From: JAWOHX01 sp046484975
Lineage (GTDB): Bacteria; Bacillota; Clostridia; DUPQ01
Direction: 5' to 3'
DNA length: 18,465 nucleotides
NCBI GenBank assembly: GCA_046484975.1
Contig: JAWOHX010000164.1
Span: 1 to 18,465, forward strand
In this document: positions 7,337 to 14,567 of the stretch, piece by piece
Layout of the letters: every line of letters begins with the position of its first letter
Numbering within the stretch: the stretch's first letter is position 1
The notes under the pieces: generated by a model
The model's database searches: none
Seen by the model: the letters and a program-made list of their open reading frames with translations, nothing else
What the model was told of the DNA's origin: nothing
Translations under genes and position numbers: made by a program

Positions 7337-8500
7337 CTACACCTTTTTTTTCACTGCTTCCATCTTGTCGATGCGTCCTCTCCGGGTAATCCTGTATGTG
7401 ATGCCCCTCCAGGTGATGGAAGGCTTTCTGAAGCCGTAGCACAGGTAATAGACACCCATCAGGTCGAACAACCAGCCCGAGACCACATCCATGGCGAGGA
7501 TTTTTCCTTCCGCCATATACTTCATTGCAAGTCCCTGGACCATCCGCAACAGGAAGGCAGTTCCTGCGAATATGAGCAATGGCATGCTTCCCGTCAACAG
7601 GGCGATGAACAGCACAATCCAGTACCAGATGAGGAAGGTGAAGAAGACGGGTATCTCATATGCCATTCCGCTGGTGAGGCCCACGCCAATCCTTTTGCAA
7701 TAATTGACTGTCTTCTCTTTCCCCAGCCGGTCCAGCTCACAGTCGATGAAGGGACCCAATGCCAGTTTGTATCCGGCTTTTCCAAGATGCAGGCCAAGGA
7801 AGAAGTCCTCAAGGACGGTATCCCCAAAGGCCTCCAGGCCCCCAACTTTCAGGATGACTTCCCTGCGCATGGCAAAAGCCGCCCCGGTGGCCCCGATGTT
7901 CACGCCCAACCCTGTGAGGAAAGCCCATATGAAGTCCGTCTCATTGTTCTGTATGAACGCGAAGAAGCGGGTCCAGAAATCCTTCCCCCCCATGTTGGTC
8001 TGCCCGCAGGTGGTCATGCCAATTTCCGGTTTTCGCAGAGGCCGTGTCATTCTGGTTAAAAAATCCTTCCTGGGTTTCAGGTCACTGTCGATGAACACGC
8101 ATATCTCATGCCTCGACACCCGCACCCCGTGGGCCATGTTCGATGTCTTTCCATTGACCCCCTGCATCAGCGGGTTCACGATCAGTTGGTGATTCACATG
8201 AGGATGGTCCTGCATCACCTTCCTGATTACCGGGATTGCGGGGTCGTCCTCTTCCTGCAGGCTGAAGATGTGTTCCACCTTACCCCTGTAGTCCTGTTCC
8301 AGGCTATGTCTCAGGTTTTCCTCCATCTTGAAATCCAGTCCCCGGATGGGGTGGATGAAAGATACGGAAACCAACTCGTCCAGGGAGTCCGACACCACGG
8401 TGCGCCTGCTCCAGCTTTGATGGATCCGAAAAAAAACAAGCTGAGCCGCCCAGAACACGACAAACAGCCCGCCGATGATCATGATGATACTATCCAACAC
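7337..8500 (-). CDS. Membrane glycosyltransferase, family 2/21-like (ceramide glucosyltransferase type)
   Basis: A 387-residue protein with an N-terminal membrane helix (residues ~4-24), a GT-A catalytic domain, and hydrophobic C-terminal helices at ~283-302, 305-323 and possibly 338-355. Catalytic features are FIHPIRGLD (49-55), LQEEDDPAIPVIRKV, GVNGKTSN, the DxD-type metal site DSD (138-140) and the Glu-Asp pair in VLEDFFLG (231-232). The C-terminal ITWRGITYRI resembles GT21 / hopanoid-lipid glucosyltransferases. The usual QxxRW motif expected shortly after the ED pair is not intact: the corresponding stretch reads NYCKRIG. It likely transfers a sugar to a lipid or polymer at the cytoplasmic membrane; acceptor unknown. 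The GTG at 8500 has GGAGGG six bases upstream, and it is the first gene of the long minus-strand operon. Confidence 0.85.
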   Translation of the reverse strand: MLDSIIMIIGGLFVVFWAAQLVFFRIHQSWSRRTVVSDSLDELVSVSFIHPIRGLDFKMEENLRHSLEQDYRGKVEHIFSLQEEDDPAIPVIRKVMQDHPHVNHQLIVNPLMQGVNGKTSNMAHGVRVSRHEICVFIDSDLKPRKDFLTRMTRPLRKPEIGMTTCGQTNMGGKDFWTRFFAFIQNNETDFIWAFLTGLGVNIGATGAAFAMRREVILKVGGLEAFGDTVLEDFFLGLHLGKAGYKLALGPFIDCELDRLGKEKTVNYCKRIGVGLTSGMAYEIPVFFTFLIWYWIVLFIALLTGSMPLLIFAGTAFLLRMVQGLAMKYMAEGKILAMDVVSGWLFDLMGVYYLCYGFRKPSITWRGITYRITRRGRIDKMEAVKKKV

Positions 8501-8537
8501 CCGATACCCTCCAAAACATTATTGCCTTCTGACACTC

Positions 8538-8566
8538 ATTCTATATTTTCACCCCGCATATGGCAA
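8538..8566 (-). promoter_or_regulatory. Sigma-A-type promoter of the glycosyltransferase-to-cobalamin operon
   Basis: On the minus strand TTGCCA (8566-8561) and TAGAAT (8543-8538) are separated by exactly 17 bases; each matches the consensus at five of six positions. Transcription would start near 8531, giving a leader of about 30 bases before the GTG at 8500. That is too short for a cobalamin riboswitch. Confidence 0.7.
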
Positions 8567-8626
8567 GCAGAACATGCATGTCAGGGCATTCAGGGACCCG
8601 GATGTCCTCTTTCCACTCTATTTCTG

Positions 8627-8655
8627 TTGCATGCCTTGGATTTATATATTATAAT
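8627..8655 (+). promoter_or_regulatory. Sigma-A-type promoter of acd-etfB-etfA
   Basis: A perfect TATAAT (8650-8655) follows a weak -35 TTGCAT (8627-8632) at 17-base spacing in an A/T-rich stretch. Transcription would begin around 8662. AGGAGG at 8687-8692 then sits six bases before the acd ATG. The divergent promoter at 8538-8566 lies 60 bp away, so one regulator could affect both operons. Confidence 0.65.
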
Positions 8656-8663
8656 TCTTATTA

Positions 8664-8679
8664 ATTATCACCAGATAAT
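8664..8679 (+). promoter_or_regulatory. Inverted repeat at the acd transcription start, possible operator
   Basis: ATTATC (8664-8669) and GATAAT (8674-8679) form a perfect 6-bp inverted repeat around ACCA, immediately after the predicted -10 box. The place suits a repressor operator, but the region is A/T-rich and a short repeat may occur by chance. Confidence 0.3.
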
Positions 8680-8698
8680 AATTTCTAGGAGGAAACCG

Positions 8699-9862
8699 AT
8701 GGATTACTTTCTGAGCGAAGAGCAGACCATGATCAAGGAACTGGCCCGTAAGATCGCCGACGAAAAAATACGGCCGGTGGCCATTAAATATGACGAAGAA
8801 GGCACTTTTCCCCATGACATCGTGAAGATCCTTGCGGATTCCGACCTCTGCGGGGTCTACATCCCGGAGGAATACGGCGGATTCGGGGGCGGGGTCCTGG
8901 AGATGTCCCTGGTGGTGGAGGAGCTGAGCCGTGGTTGCGGGGGCATCGCCCTGGCGTTTGCGGGCACGGGCCTGGGCATTTTCCCCATCCTCCTGTTCGG
9001 CACCGAGGAGCAGAAAAGAAAATACCTCCCTGCCGTGGCATCCGGCGAGAAAATGGGGGCCTTTGGCCTTACGGAAGCCGATGCAGGGAGCGATGCGGCG
9101 GGCATCAGGACCACCGCCGTGAAGGACAAGGATTCCTATGTGCTCAACGGGACCAAACAATGGATCACCAACGGCGGGGAAGCCGACATCTATACAGTGG
9201 TTGCCTGCACGGACCGGAGCAAGGGCGCCAGGGGTTTCAGCGCGTTCATCGTGGAGAAAGGCACCCCCGGTTTCTCCTTCGGGAAAAAAGAAAACAAGAT
9301 GGGGATTCGGGCTTCCTGTACCAGCGAGCTGGTCTTCGAGGATTGCAGGATCCCTGCCGAAAATCTGCTGTACAGGGAAGGCATGGGTTTCATGGTGGCC
9401 ATGAAGACGCTGGACCGGACCCGCCCGGGGGTGGCTGCCCAGGCCTTGGGGATCGCCCAGGGGGCGTTCGACGAGGCACTGAAATACTCCCTGGAACGGG
9501 AGCAGTTCGGTCAGCCCATTTCTTCCTTCCAGGCTGTGCAGCACATGCTGGCGGACATGGCCATCCAGATCGAAGCCGCCAGGTGCCTGGTCTACCAGAC
9601 CTGCCGGCACATCGACAGCGGGGCGAAAAGCATCTCCAGGGAATCCGCCATGTCCAAGGTCTTCGCCTCGGACACAGCCATGAAAGTCACCATAGACGCG
9701 GTGCAGGTCATGGGGGGATACGGTTACATGAAGGAGTACCCCGTGGAGAAAATGATGAGGGATGCGAAAATCACCCAGATATATGAAGGAACCAACCAGA
9801 TCCAGCGAAACGTCATCGCCCTGGAACTGATCAAGGGAATGAAGACGAAACAGGAGAAATGA
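8699..9862 (+). CDS. Acyl-CoA dehydrogenase / reductase (Etf-linked)
   Basis: A 387-residue flavoenzyme that interconverts an acyl-CoA and its 2,3-enoyl-CoA, with electrons passing through Etf. Family motifs are FGLTEADAGSDA (FAD/substrate loop), IPEEYGG near the N-terminus, and ITQIYEGTNQIQRNVIA near the C-terminus, where Glu363 is the catalytic base in the short-chain/butyryl-CoA dehydrogenase position. The length is usual for the family. The ATG at 8699 is fixed by AGGAGG six bases upstream; an open extension back to 8108 has no support. The gene overlaps etfB by four bases (ATGA). With an etfA carrying ferredoxin clusters downstream, it probably works as an NADH-dependent enoyl-CoA reductase in a bifurcating complex. 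Crotonyl-, acrylyl- or aryl-acrylyl-CoA are all possible substrates. Confidence 0.93.
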   Translation: MDYFLSEEQTMIKELARKIADEKIRPVAIKYDEEGTFPHDIVKILADSDLCGVYIPEEYGGFGGGVLEMSLVVEELSRGCGGIALAFAGTGLGIFPILLFGTEEQKRKYLPAVASGEKMGAFGLTEADAGSDAAGIRTTAVKDKDSYVLNGTKQWITNGGEADIYTVVACTDRSKGARGFSAFIVEKGTPGFSFGKKENKMGIRASCTSELVFEDCRIPAENLLYREGMGFMVAMKTLDRTRPGVAAQALGIAQGAFDEALKYSLEREQFGQPISSFQAVQHMLADMAIQIEAARCLVYQTCRHIDSGAKSISRESAMSKVFASDTAMKVTIDAVQVMGGYGYMKEYPVEKMMRDAKITQIYEGTNQIQRNVIALELIKGMKTKQEK

Positions 9863-10659
9863 CCGTGAATATCATCGTTTGTGTGAAACAAGTTCCCGGG
9901 ACAACGGAAGTAAAGATCAATCCGGAAACCAACACCATCATCCGGGAAGGGGTGGCCTCCATCCTGAACCCTTTCGACGCCTATGCAGTGGAGGAAGGGG
10001 TACGGATCAAGGAGAAAACAGCCGGGAAGGTGACGGTGATGAGCATGGGAATCCCAACGGTGGCGGAGATGCTCAGGGAGACCATCGCCCAGGGGGCAGA
10101 CGAAGGGGTTCTGCTCAGCGACCGTACCTTCGCGGGTTCTGACTCCCTGGCCACCTCCTATGCCCTGTCCATGGGCGTGAAAAAACTGGGTCCCTTTGAT
10201 CTGATCATCTGCGGCAAACAGGCCATCGACGGCGATACTGCCCAGGTCGGACCCAGCCTCGCAGAACGGCTGGACATTCCCCATTGCACCTATGTCCGGA
10301 AAATAGAGGAGATCCGTGAGGGATATATCCGGTGCCAGCGCATGACGGAGGAAGGGTATGATGTGGTGGAGATGACCCTGCCCGCCCTCATCACCGTGGT
10401 CAAGGAAATCAACGAGCCCAGGATGCCGTCCCTGAAGAGCATGATGCGGGCGAAATCTGCCGTCATCCGTGTTCTTACCGCTGAGGACGTGAGGGCTGAC
10501 AAGACCATGTGCGGGCATGATGGTTCCCCCACCTGGGTATACAAGACCTTCACCCCTGTCCATGAGGATAAGAACCAGATGATCCCGGGCGAGCCCGACG
10601 AACAGGCGAGAATCCTGGCGGAACACCTGATGAGCATGCAGTTTCTGCAAGGCAGTTAG
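9859..10659 (+). CDS. etfB: Electron transfer flavoprotein, beta subunit
   Basis: A 266-residue Etf beta subunit. Typical features are the N-terminal NIIVCVKQVPGT, NPFDAYAVEEGVRIKE, the nucleotide-binding loop CGKQAIDGDTAQVGP and the signature VVKEINEPRMPSLKSMMRAK. In bifurcating complexes this subunit carries the FAD that takes electrons from NADH. The ATG at 9859 overlaps the acd stop (ATGA), consistent with translational coupling and a stable complex; a GTG two codons later (9865) is a possible alternative. The etfA gene follows after a 19-bp gap. Confidence 0.95.
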   Translation: MTVNIIVCVKQVPGTTEVKINPETNTIIREGVASILNPFDAYAVEEGVRIKEKTAGKVTVMSMGIPTVAEMLRETIAQGADEGVLLSDRTFAGSDSLATSYALSMGVKKLGPFDLIICGKQAIDGDTAQVGPSLAERLDIPHCTYVRKIEEIREGYIRCQRMTEEGYDVVEMTLPALITVVKEINEPRMPSLKSMMRAKSAVIRVLTAEDVRADKTMCGHDGSPTWVYKTFTPVHEDKNQMIPGEPDEQARILAEHLMSMQFLQGS

Positions 10660-10678
10660 AATAAAACGGAGGACAAAC

Positions 10679-11869
10679 ATGCCCTTTCTTGGAATAAACA
10701 ACGAAAAATGCGTGGGATGCGGATTATGCGTCAAAGCCTGTCCCTACGATGCCATCACCATCACGGGGAAAAAGGCGGTGGTGCTGGAGAACTGCATCGC
10801 CTGCGGGATCTGCGTTTCTTCCTGTAAGTTCGAAGCCATGGAAATCATCCATCCGGAGAAAGACAGTTCCCTTTCCCCGGAATCCTGCCGGGATGTCTGG
10901 GTTTTCGCCCAGCAGAAGGACGATGTGCCGTTGGAGGTCTCATACGAGCTCCTCGGGGCGGGCAGGACGCTGGCCGATGACCTCGGATGCCGCCTGGTGG
11001 CCGTTTTGCTCGGTGAAAATACAGAAGAGGGTGAAAAGTCCCTTGTCGCCTATGGGGCGGACAGGGTCCTTGTTGTCCGTGACCCCTTGTTGAAGGAATA
11101 CAACGATGAATGCTATGCCGATGTCTTCTCCCGGCTGGTCATGATGCACAGGCCTGAAATCGTTCTCATGGGAGCCACGGCCTACGGACGCAGCCTTGCC
11201 CCCCGGGTGGCTTCCCGGATCCGGACCGGCCTCACCGCTGACTGTACCGGGCTGGCCATTGATCCAGAGAAGAAAATCCTCATGCAGACCCGGCCGGCCT
11301 TCGGCGGGAACCTCATGGCCACCATCCTCTGTCCCGACCACAGGCCACAGATGGCTTCCGTCAGGCCCAAGGTGATGAAACCACTGGACCCCGACCTTTC
11401 ACGAAAAGGGGAGATCCTGTACCCGGAGGTGGCATGCATCCCGCCGGTGAGGACTCATGTGAGGGAAGTGGTAACCACCATGTGCGACAAAATCAGCCTG
11501 GCAGATGCCAACGTCATCGTTTCCGGCGGCAGGGGTCTTGGAGATCCAAAGAATTTCGCCCTGGTCCAGGAACTGGCGGACGTTCTCAATGGCGCCGTGG
11601 GCGCTTCCAGGGCGGCAGTGGATGCAGGCTGGGTGCCCTACGCCCACCAGGTGGGCCAGACGGGCAGCACGGTAGGCCCCAGGGTATACATCGCCTGTGG
11701 CATTTCAGGGGCCATCCAGCATCTTGCGGGGATGTCATCCTCGGATGTGATCATCGCCATCAACAAAAACCCGGACGCCCCCATCTTCAAGGTGGCCACT
11801 TATGGCATCGTGGGGGATGTGCTGGAAGTGCTTCCAAAACTGATCAAGGAATTCAAGCAGAGGCTCTGA
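10679..11869 (+). CDS. etfA: Electron transfer flavoprotein alpha subunit with N-terminal 2x[4Fe-4S] ferredoxin domain
   Basis: A 396-residue Etf alpha subunit, longer than the usual ~320-340 because of an added N-terminal ferredoxin domain. Cys11, 14, 17 and 21 and Cys39, 42, 45 and 49 form two classical CxxCxxCxxxC cluster sites. The rest is a normal EtfA, ending in the FAD-binding region VGASRAAVDAGWVP, QVGQTGSTVGP, ACGISGAIQHLAGM and AINKNPDAPIFKVATYGIVGD. Such ferredoxin-fused EtfA subunits are known from CarE of caffeyl-CoA reductase and LctC of lactate dehydrogenase in Acetobacterium, both in bifurcating or confurcating complexes. GGAGG lies seven bases before the ATG. The stop codon is 3 bp from the end of the convergent SEC-C gene and no terminator hairpin is visible. 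Confidence 0.95.
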   Translation: MPFLGINNEKCVGCGLCVKACPYDAITITGKKAVVLENCIACGICVSSCKFEAMEIIHPEKDSSLSPESCRDVWVFAQQKDDVPLEVSYELLGAGRTLADDLGCRLVAVLLGENTEEGEKSLVAYGADRVLVVRDPLLKEYNDECYADVFSRLVMMHRPEIVLMGATAYGRSLAPRVASRIRTGLTADCTGLAIDPEKKILMQTRPAFGGNLMATILCPDHRPQMASVRPKVMKPLDPDLSRKGEILYPEVACIPPVRTHVREVVTTMCDKISLADANVIVSGGRGLGDPKNFALVQELADVLNGAVGASRAAVDAGWVPYAHQVGQTGSTVGPRVYIACGISGAIQHLAGMSSSDVIIAINKNPDAPIFKVATYGIVGDVLEVLPKLIKEFKQRL

Positions 11870-11872
11870 ACC

Positions 11873-12358
11873 TTATGCACCGCAGCATTTCTTGTATTTT
11901 TTCCCGCTCCCGCAGGGACAGGGTTCATTTCTTCCGATTTTCTCGCTCCTTGCGATGTTCTCCGTGTTATAGACCTTTCGGATGGCTGTCCTTTTTTCCC
12001 GATCCAGGACATTGTCCCATTCCGGCAATGTGAAAAGCCAGTCGGCCTTTGCTTTGAGCATGTTGTGGTAGAGTTTCTCAAAGTCGATGCCAAGGCTGAC
12101 AGCGGACTCCTCCGTCAGCTCCTCCAGGGAAAGGGGTTCCTCCAGGCTGGTGTTGATGCCTTCCAGGAATCCTCCCATCACCACATGGTCCATCCCCAGA
12201 TCCTCGCAGAGCTGCGCCACGGTCCCTTTGATTTCCCGTTCCCCCCCGGAAAGGATTTTTGCATAGGCTGCAGCCTCCTGTTCCAGGTAAAGGGAATAGA
12301 ATTCCTGATTGTCAGGCCCTTCGACCCTCGCATTCCATTCTTTGAATATGTCTGTCAT
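11873..12358 (-). CDS. SEC-C motif zinc-binding protein
   Basis: A 161-residue protein with a C-terminal SEC-C motif, RNEPCPCGSGKKYKKCCGA. The four ligands Cys147, Cys149, Cys158 and Cys159 would bind zinc, as in the SecA tail. The N-terminal part is helical, acidic and otherwise unknown to me. SEC-C motifs occur on SecA and on many small uncharacterised proteins and often mediate contact with ribosomes or partner proteins; the role here is not known. The ATG at 12358 follows the thrS stop with a single base between (TGA-G-ATG), so translation is probably coupled to thrS. An open extension upstream lies within thrS and is discarded. Confidence 0.85.
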   Translation of the reverse strand: MTDIFKEWNARVEGPDNQEFYSLYLEQEAAAYAKILSGGEREIKGTVAQLCEDLGMDHVVMGGFLEGINTSLEEPLSLEELTEESAVSLGIDFEKLYHNMLKAKADWLFTLPEWDNVLDREKRTAIRKVYNTENIARSEKIGRNEPCPCGSGKKYKKCCGA

Positions 12359-12359
12359 C

Positions 12360-14279
12360 TCATTGGATCCTTTCCCTGTCTTCCTGCAGGATTTTCTCCT
12401 GGAAAGCAGCGGCATCCATGGTGCCCAGTTCCCCTTCCCGGGTGCTGCGCACCGACAGGGTCCGGCTTTCCGCCTCCTTCTCACCCACGGTCAGGATGAA
12501 GGGAATCCTCTCGTTCCTGGCTTCCCGGATCTTGTAGCCGATCTTCTCGTTTCTGTCATCCACTTCCACCCGGATCCCCTTCGCCGCAAGCATGTCCCGG
12601 ACCTCGCAGGCATATCCAGAAACCGCCTGGGAAATGGTCAGGATCCTTGCCTGGACAGGAGCGAGCCATGTGGGGAACGCACCGGCGTATTGTTCCACAA
12701 GGATCCCGAAGAACCTCTCAATGGAACCGAACAACGCCCTGTGGATGGTGTAGGGTCTTTCCTTTTCCCCGGCGCTGTTGATGAAATACAGGTCGAACCG
12801 CTCGGGCAGGTTGAAATCGAACTGGATGGTGGAACACTGCCACTCCCTGTCCAGTGCGTCCTTGATCTTGATGTCGATCTTCGGCCCGTAGAATGCGCCT
12901 CCTCCTTCATCCATCTCGTATTCCAGCCCCTCGTTTTGGATGGCCTTCTCCAGCGCCTTCGTCGCTGCATCCCACATCCCGGTTTCCCCCACCGATTTCT
13001 CTTTGGGCTTTGTGGCGAGATAGAGCTTGAATTTGGTGAACCCGAAGGATTCCAATAAATGCAGGCAGAATCGCAGCACCCGGATGATTTCGCCGGGCAT
13101 CTGATCCTTGCTGCAGAAAATGTGGGCGTCATCCTGGGTGAATCCCCGGACCCTCAGCAACCCGTGGAGGACCCCGCTTTTCTCATATCGGTAGACCGTT
13201 CCCAGCTCCGCCCAGCGCAAGGGAAGGTCCCGGTAGGAATATTGCCTGTTTTTGTACATCTCGATGTGGAAAGGGCAGTTCATGGGCTTGATGTAGTAGT
13301 CCACATCCTCGACGCTCATGGAGGAATACATGTTTTCCTTGTAGAAGCCGAGATGGCCGCTGGTCTCCCACAGTTCTGCCTTCCCGACATGGGGGGAATA
13401 GACCACATCATACCCGTTGGCGAAATGCTCTTTTTTCCAGAAATCCTCAATGAGGGTCCGGATCCTGCCTCCCTTGGGCAGCCAAAGGACCAGCCCCGGG
13501 CCGATGCTCTCGCTGATGGTGAACAATTCCAGCTCCTTGCCCAGTTTCCTGTGGTCCCTTTTTTCCGCTTCCTGGAGCCTGGCGATGTATTCATCCAGTT
13601 CTTTCTGCTTCGGATAAGCGGTCCCGTAAATTCTTTGGAGCATCTTGTTCTTTTCGTCCCCTCTCCAATAGGCGCCGGAAACCTTCAGGAGCTTGTATGC
13701 ACCCATTTTCCCGGTCGAGGGAAGGTGGGGTCCGGCACAGAGGTCCGTGAATTCTCCCTGTGTGTAGAAGGAGATCTCCGCGTCAGCGTCCAAGTCCCGG
13801 ATGAGCTCCGCCTTGTATGCCTCGCCATTCTCCTCCACCTTTTTCAAGGCTTCCTCCCTGGACAAGGTGAAGCGTTGGATGGGATAGTCCGCCTCGATGA
13901 TCTTTTTCATTTCCCCTTCAATCCTCGGAAAGTCCTCCTCCGAGAATGTGCTTTCGATGTCAAAGTCATAGTAGAACCCGTTTTCGATGGAGGGTCCGAT
14001 GGCCAGTCTGGCCTCGGGATACAGCCGCTTCACCGCCTGGGCCATGATATGGCTTGCAGTATGGCGATACGCTTCCTTGCCGCCTTCGTCCTCGAATTTC
14101 AGCAGGTTCAGGGTACAGTCCTTCATGATGGGTGTGGTCAGGTCTTTTAGTTCCCCGTCGATTTCGCAGGCCATGCAGACCCTGGCCAGTCCCTGGCTGA
14201 TTTCCAATGCCACCTCCAGCGGTGTCATCCCATTCGGGACTTCCCTGACGCTTTTGTCCTTCAATGTCACCTTTGCCAT
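12360..14279 (-). CDS. thrS: Threonyl-tRNA synthetase
   Basis: A 639-residue class II synthetase of full bacterial length. In order: an N-terminal TGS domain (~1-62), the editing domain with HTASH (His73, His77) and TDLCAGPHLPSTG (Cys181, His185), then the catalytic core. There Cys335 in KPMNCPFH, His386 in DDAHIFC and the histidine of TIHRALFGS are the zinc ligands, and RYEKSGVLHGLLRVRGF is motif 2. The C-terminal ~100 residues are the anticodon-binding domain. It charges tRNA-Thr and edits mischarged serine. The gene is preceded by its own promoter and a T-box leader with a terminator, so its expression responds to uncharged tRNA-Thr, and it is coupled to the SEC-C gene downstream. Confidence 0.98.
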   Translation of the reverse strand: MAKVTLKDKSVREVPNGMTPLEVALEISQGLARVCMACEIDGELKDLTTPIMKDCTLNLLKFEDEGGKEAYRHTASHIMAQAVKRLYPEARLAIGPSIENGFYYDFDIESTFSEEDFPRIEGEMKKIIEADYPIQRFTLSREEALKKVEENGEAYKAELIRDLDADAEISFYTQGEFTDLCAGPHLPSTGKMGAYKLLKVSGAYWRGDEKNKMLQRIYGTAYPKQKELDEYIARLQEAEKRDHRKLGKELELFTISESIGPGLVLWLPKGGRIRTLIEDFWKKEHFANGYDVVYSPHVGKAELWETSGHLGFYKENMYSSMSVEDVDYYIKPMNCPFHIEMYKNRQYSYRDLPLRWAELGTVYRYEKSGVLHGLLRVRGFTQDDAHIFCSKDQMPGEIIRVLRFCLHLLESFGFTKFKLYLATKPKEKSVGETGMWDAATKALEKAIQNEGLEYEMDEGGGAFYGPKIDIKIKDALDREWQCSTIQFDFNLPERFDLYFINSAGEKERPYTIHRALFGSIERFFGILVEQYAGAFPTWLAPVQARILTISQAVSGYACEVRDMLAAKGIRVEVDDRNEKIGYKIREARNERIPFILTVGEKEAESRTLSVRSTREGELGTMDAAAFQEKILQEDRERIQ

Positions 14280-14310
14280 GTTTCTTCATCCTTTCCTGGT
14301 CAAATAAAAA

Positions 14311-14342
14311 CCCGCCCCTGGAATAAGGTTTCCAGGGGCGGG
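14311..14342 (-). terminator. T-box-controlled intrinsic terminator before thrS
   Basis: A perfect 13-bp stem (CCCGCCCCTGGAA against TTCCAGGGGCGGG, six-base loop 14324-14329) is followed on the minus strand by TTTTTATTT. It lies 31 bp before the thrS ATG and directly after the T-box, whose antiterminator would compete with its 5' arm. It may also stop transcripts arriving from eam. Confidence 0.95.
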
Positions 14343-14526
14343 ATGATTCCCACGGTTCCACCCTGATTGGCATGTTCATGCCTTCTCATTGGTGATGTTA
14401 TCGCCATCAACGCTACAGCTCCGGGGTTGGTCTTCACCGGGGGTCCCACGGGAATACTTCCAGCATGTGTCTTCCCTCTCTTGTCTGAGGCCTGATCCGG
14501 TTACTCGTCCTCTTCATCGCCGAGAT
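14311..14526 (-). ncRNA. T-box leader RNA (tRNA-Thr-sensing) of thrS
   Basis: The leader of about 215 nt carries the conserved T-box AGGGTGGAACCGTGG (minus strand, 14364-14350), whose bulge pairs with the free acceptor end of uncharged tRNA, next to a strong terminator. The 5' part has the stem I element GATGAAGAGGACGAGTA, usual at the base of stem I, followed by AGAGAGGGAAG. The best specifier-codon candidate is ACC (Thr) at 14431-14429 in the context GTGAAG-ACC-AACC, which agrees with the gene regulated. Uncharged tRNA-Thr would stabilise the antiterminator and switch thrS on. Confidence 0.93.
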
Positions 14527-14532
14527 TATCTC

Positions 14533-14562
14533 ATATTAAACATGAAGTCCCCTGTTTGTCAA
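14533..14562 (-). promoter_or_regulatory. Promoter of the thrS T-box leader
   Basis: A perfect TTGACA (14562-14557) and TAATAT (14538-14533, four of six matches) are separated by 18 bases. Transcription would start near 14526, just before the stem I sequence. The -35 box begins only five bases after the eam stop codon. Confidence 0.7.
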
Positions 14563-14567
14563 GGATT

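Noticed and set aside
6707..8059. A 450-codon open frame on the + strand
   Set aside because: It is antisense to the AraC and glycosyltransferase genes, both of which have clear family motifs; its translation is low-complexity and unlike any protein I know.
8501..8537. Cobalamin riboswitch before the operon containing cobU, cobS and cobC
   Set aside because: The leader from the predicted start is only about 30 bases, and no B12-box-like sequence was seen here or before cobU, which overlaps pcp.
8108..8698. N-terminal extension of the acyl-CoA dehydrogenase by 197 codons
   Set aside because: The extension crosses the promoter and runs antisense to the glycosyltransferase; the ATG at 8699 has an ideal AGGAGG and starts the conserved domain.
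8642..9610. A 322-codon open frame on the - strand opposite acd, and a similar one at 9724-10734 opposite etfB
   Set aside because: Both mirror strongly conserved genes and have no motifs; the first would also cross the acd promoter.
13059..14150. A 363-codon open frame on the + strand
   Set aside because: It is antisense to thrS, which is complete and unmistakable.
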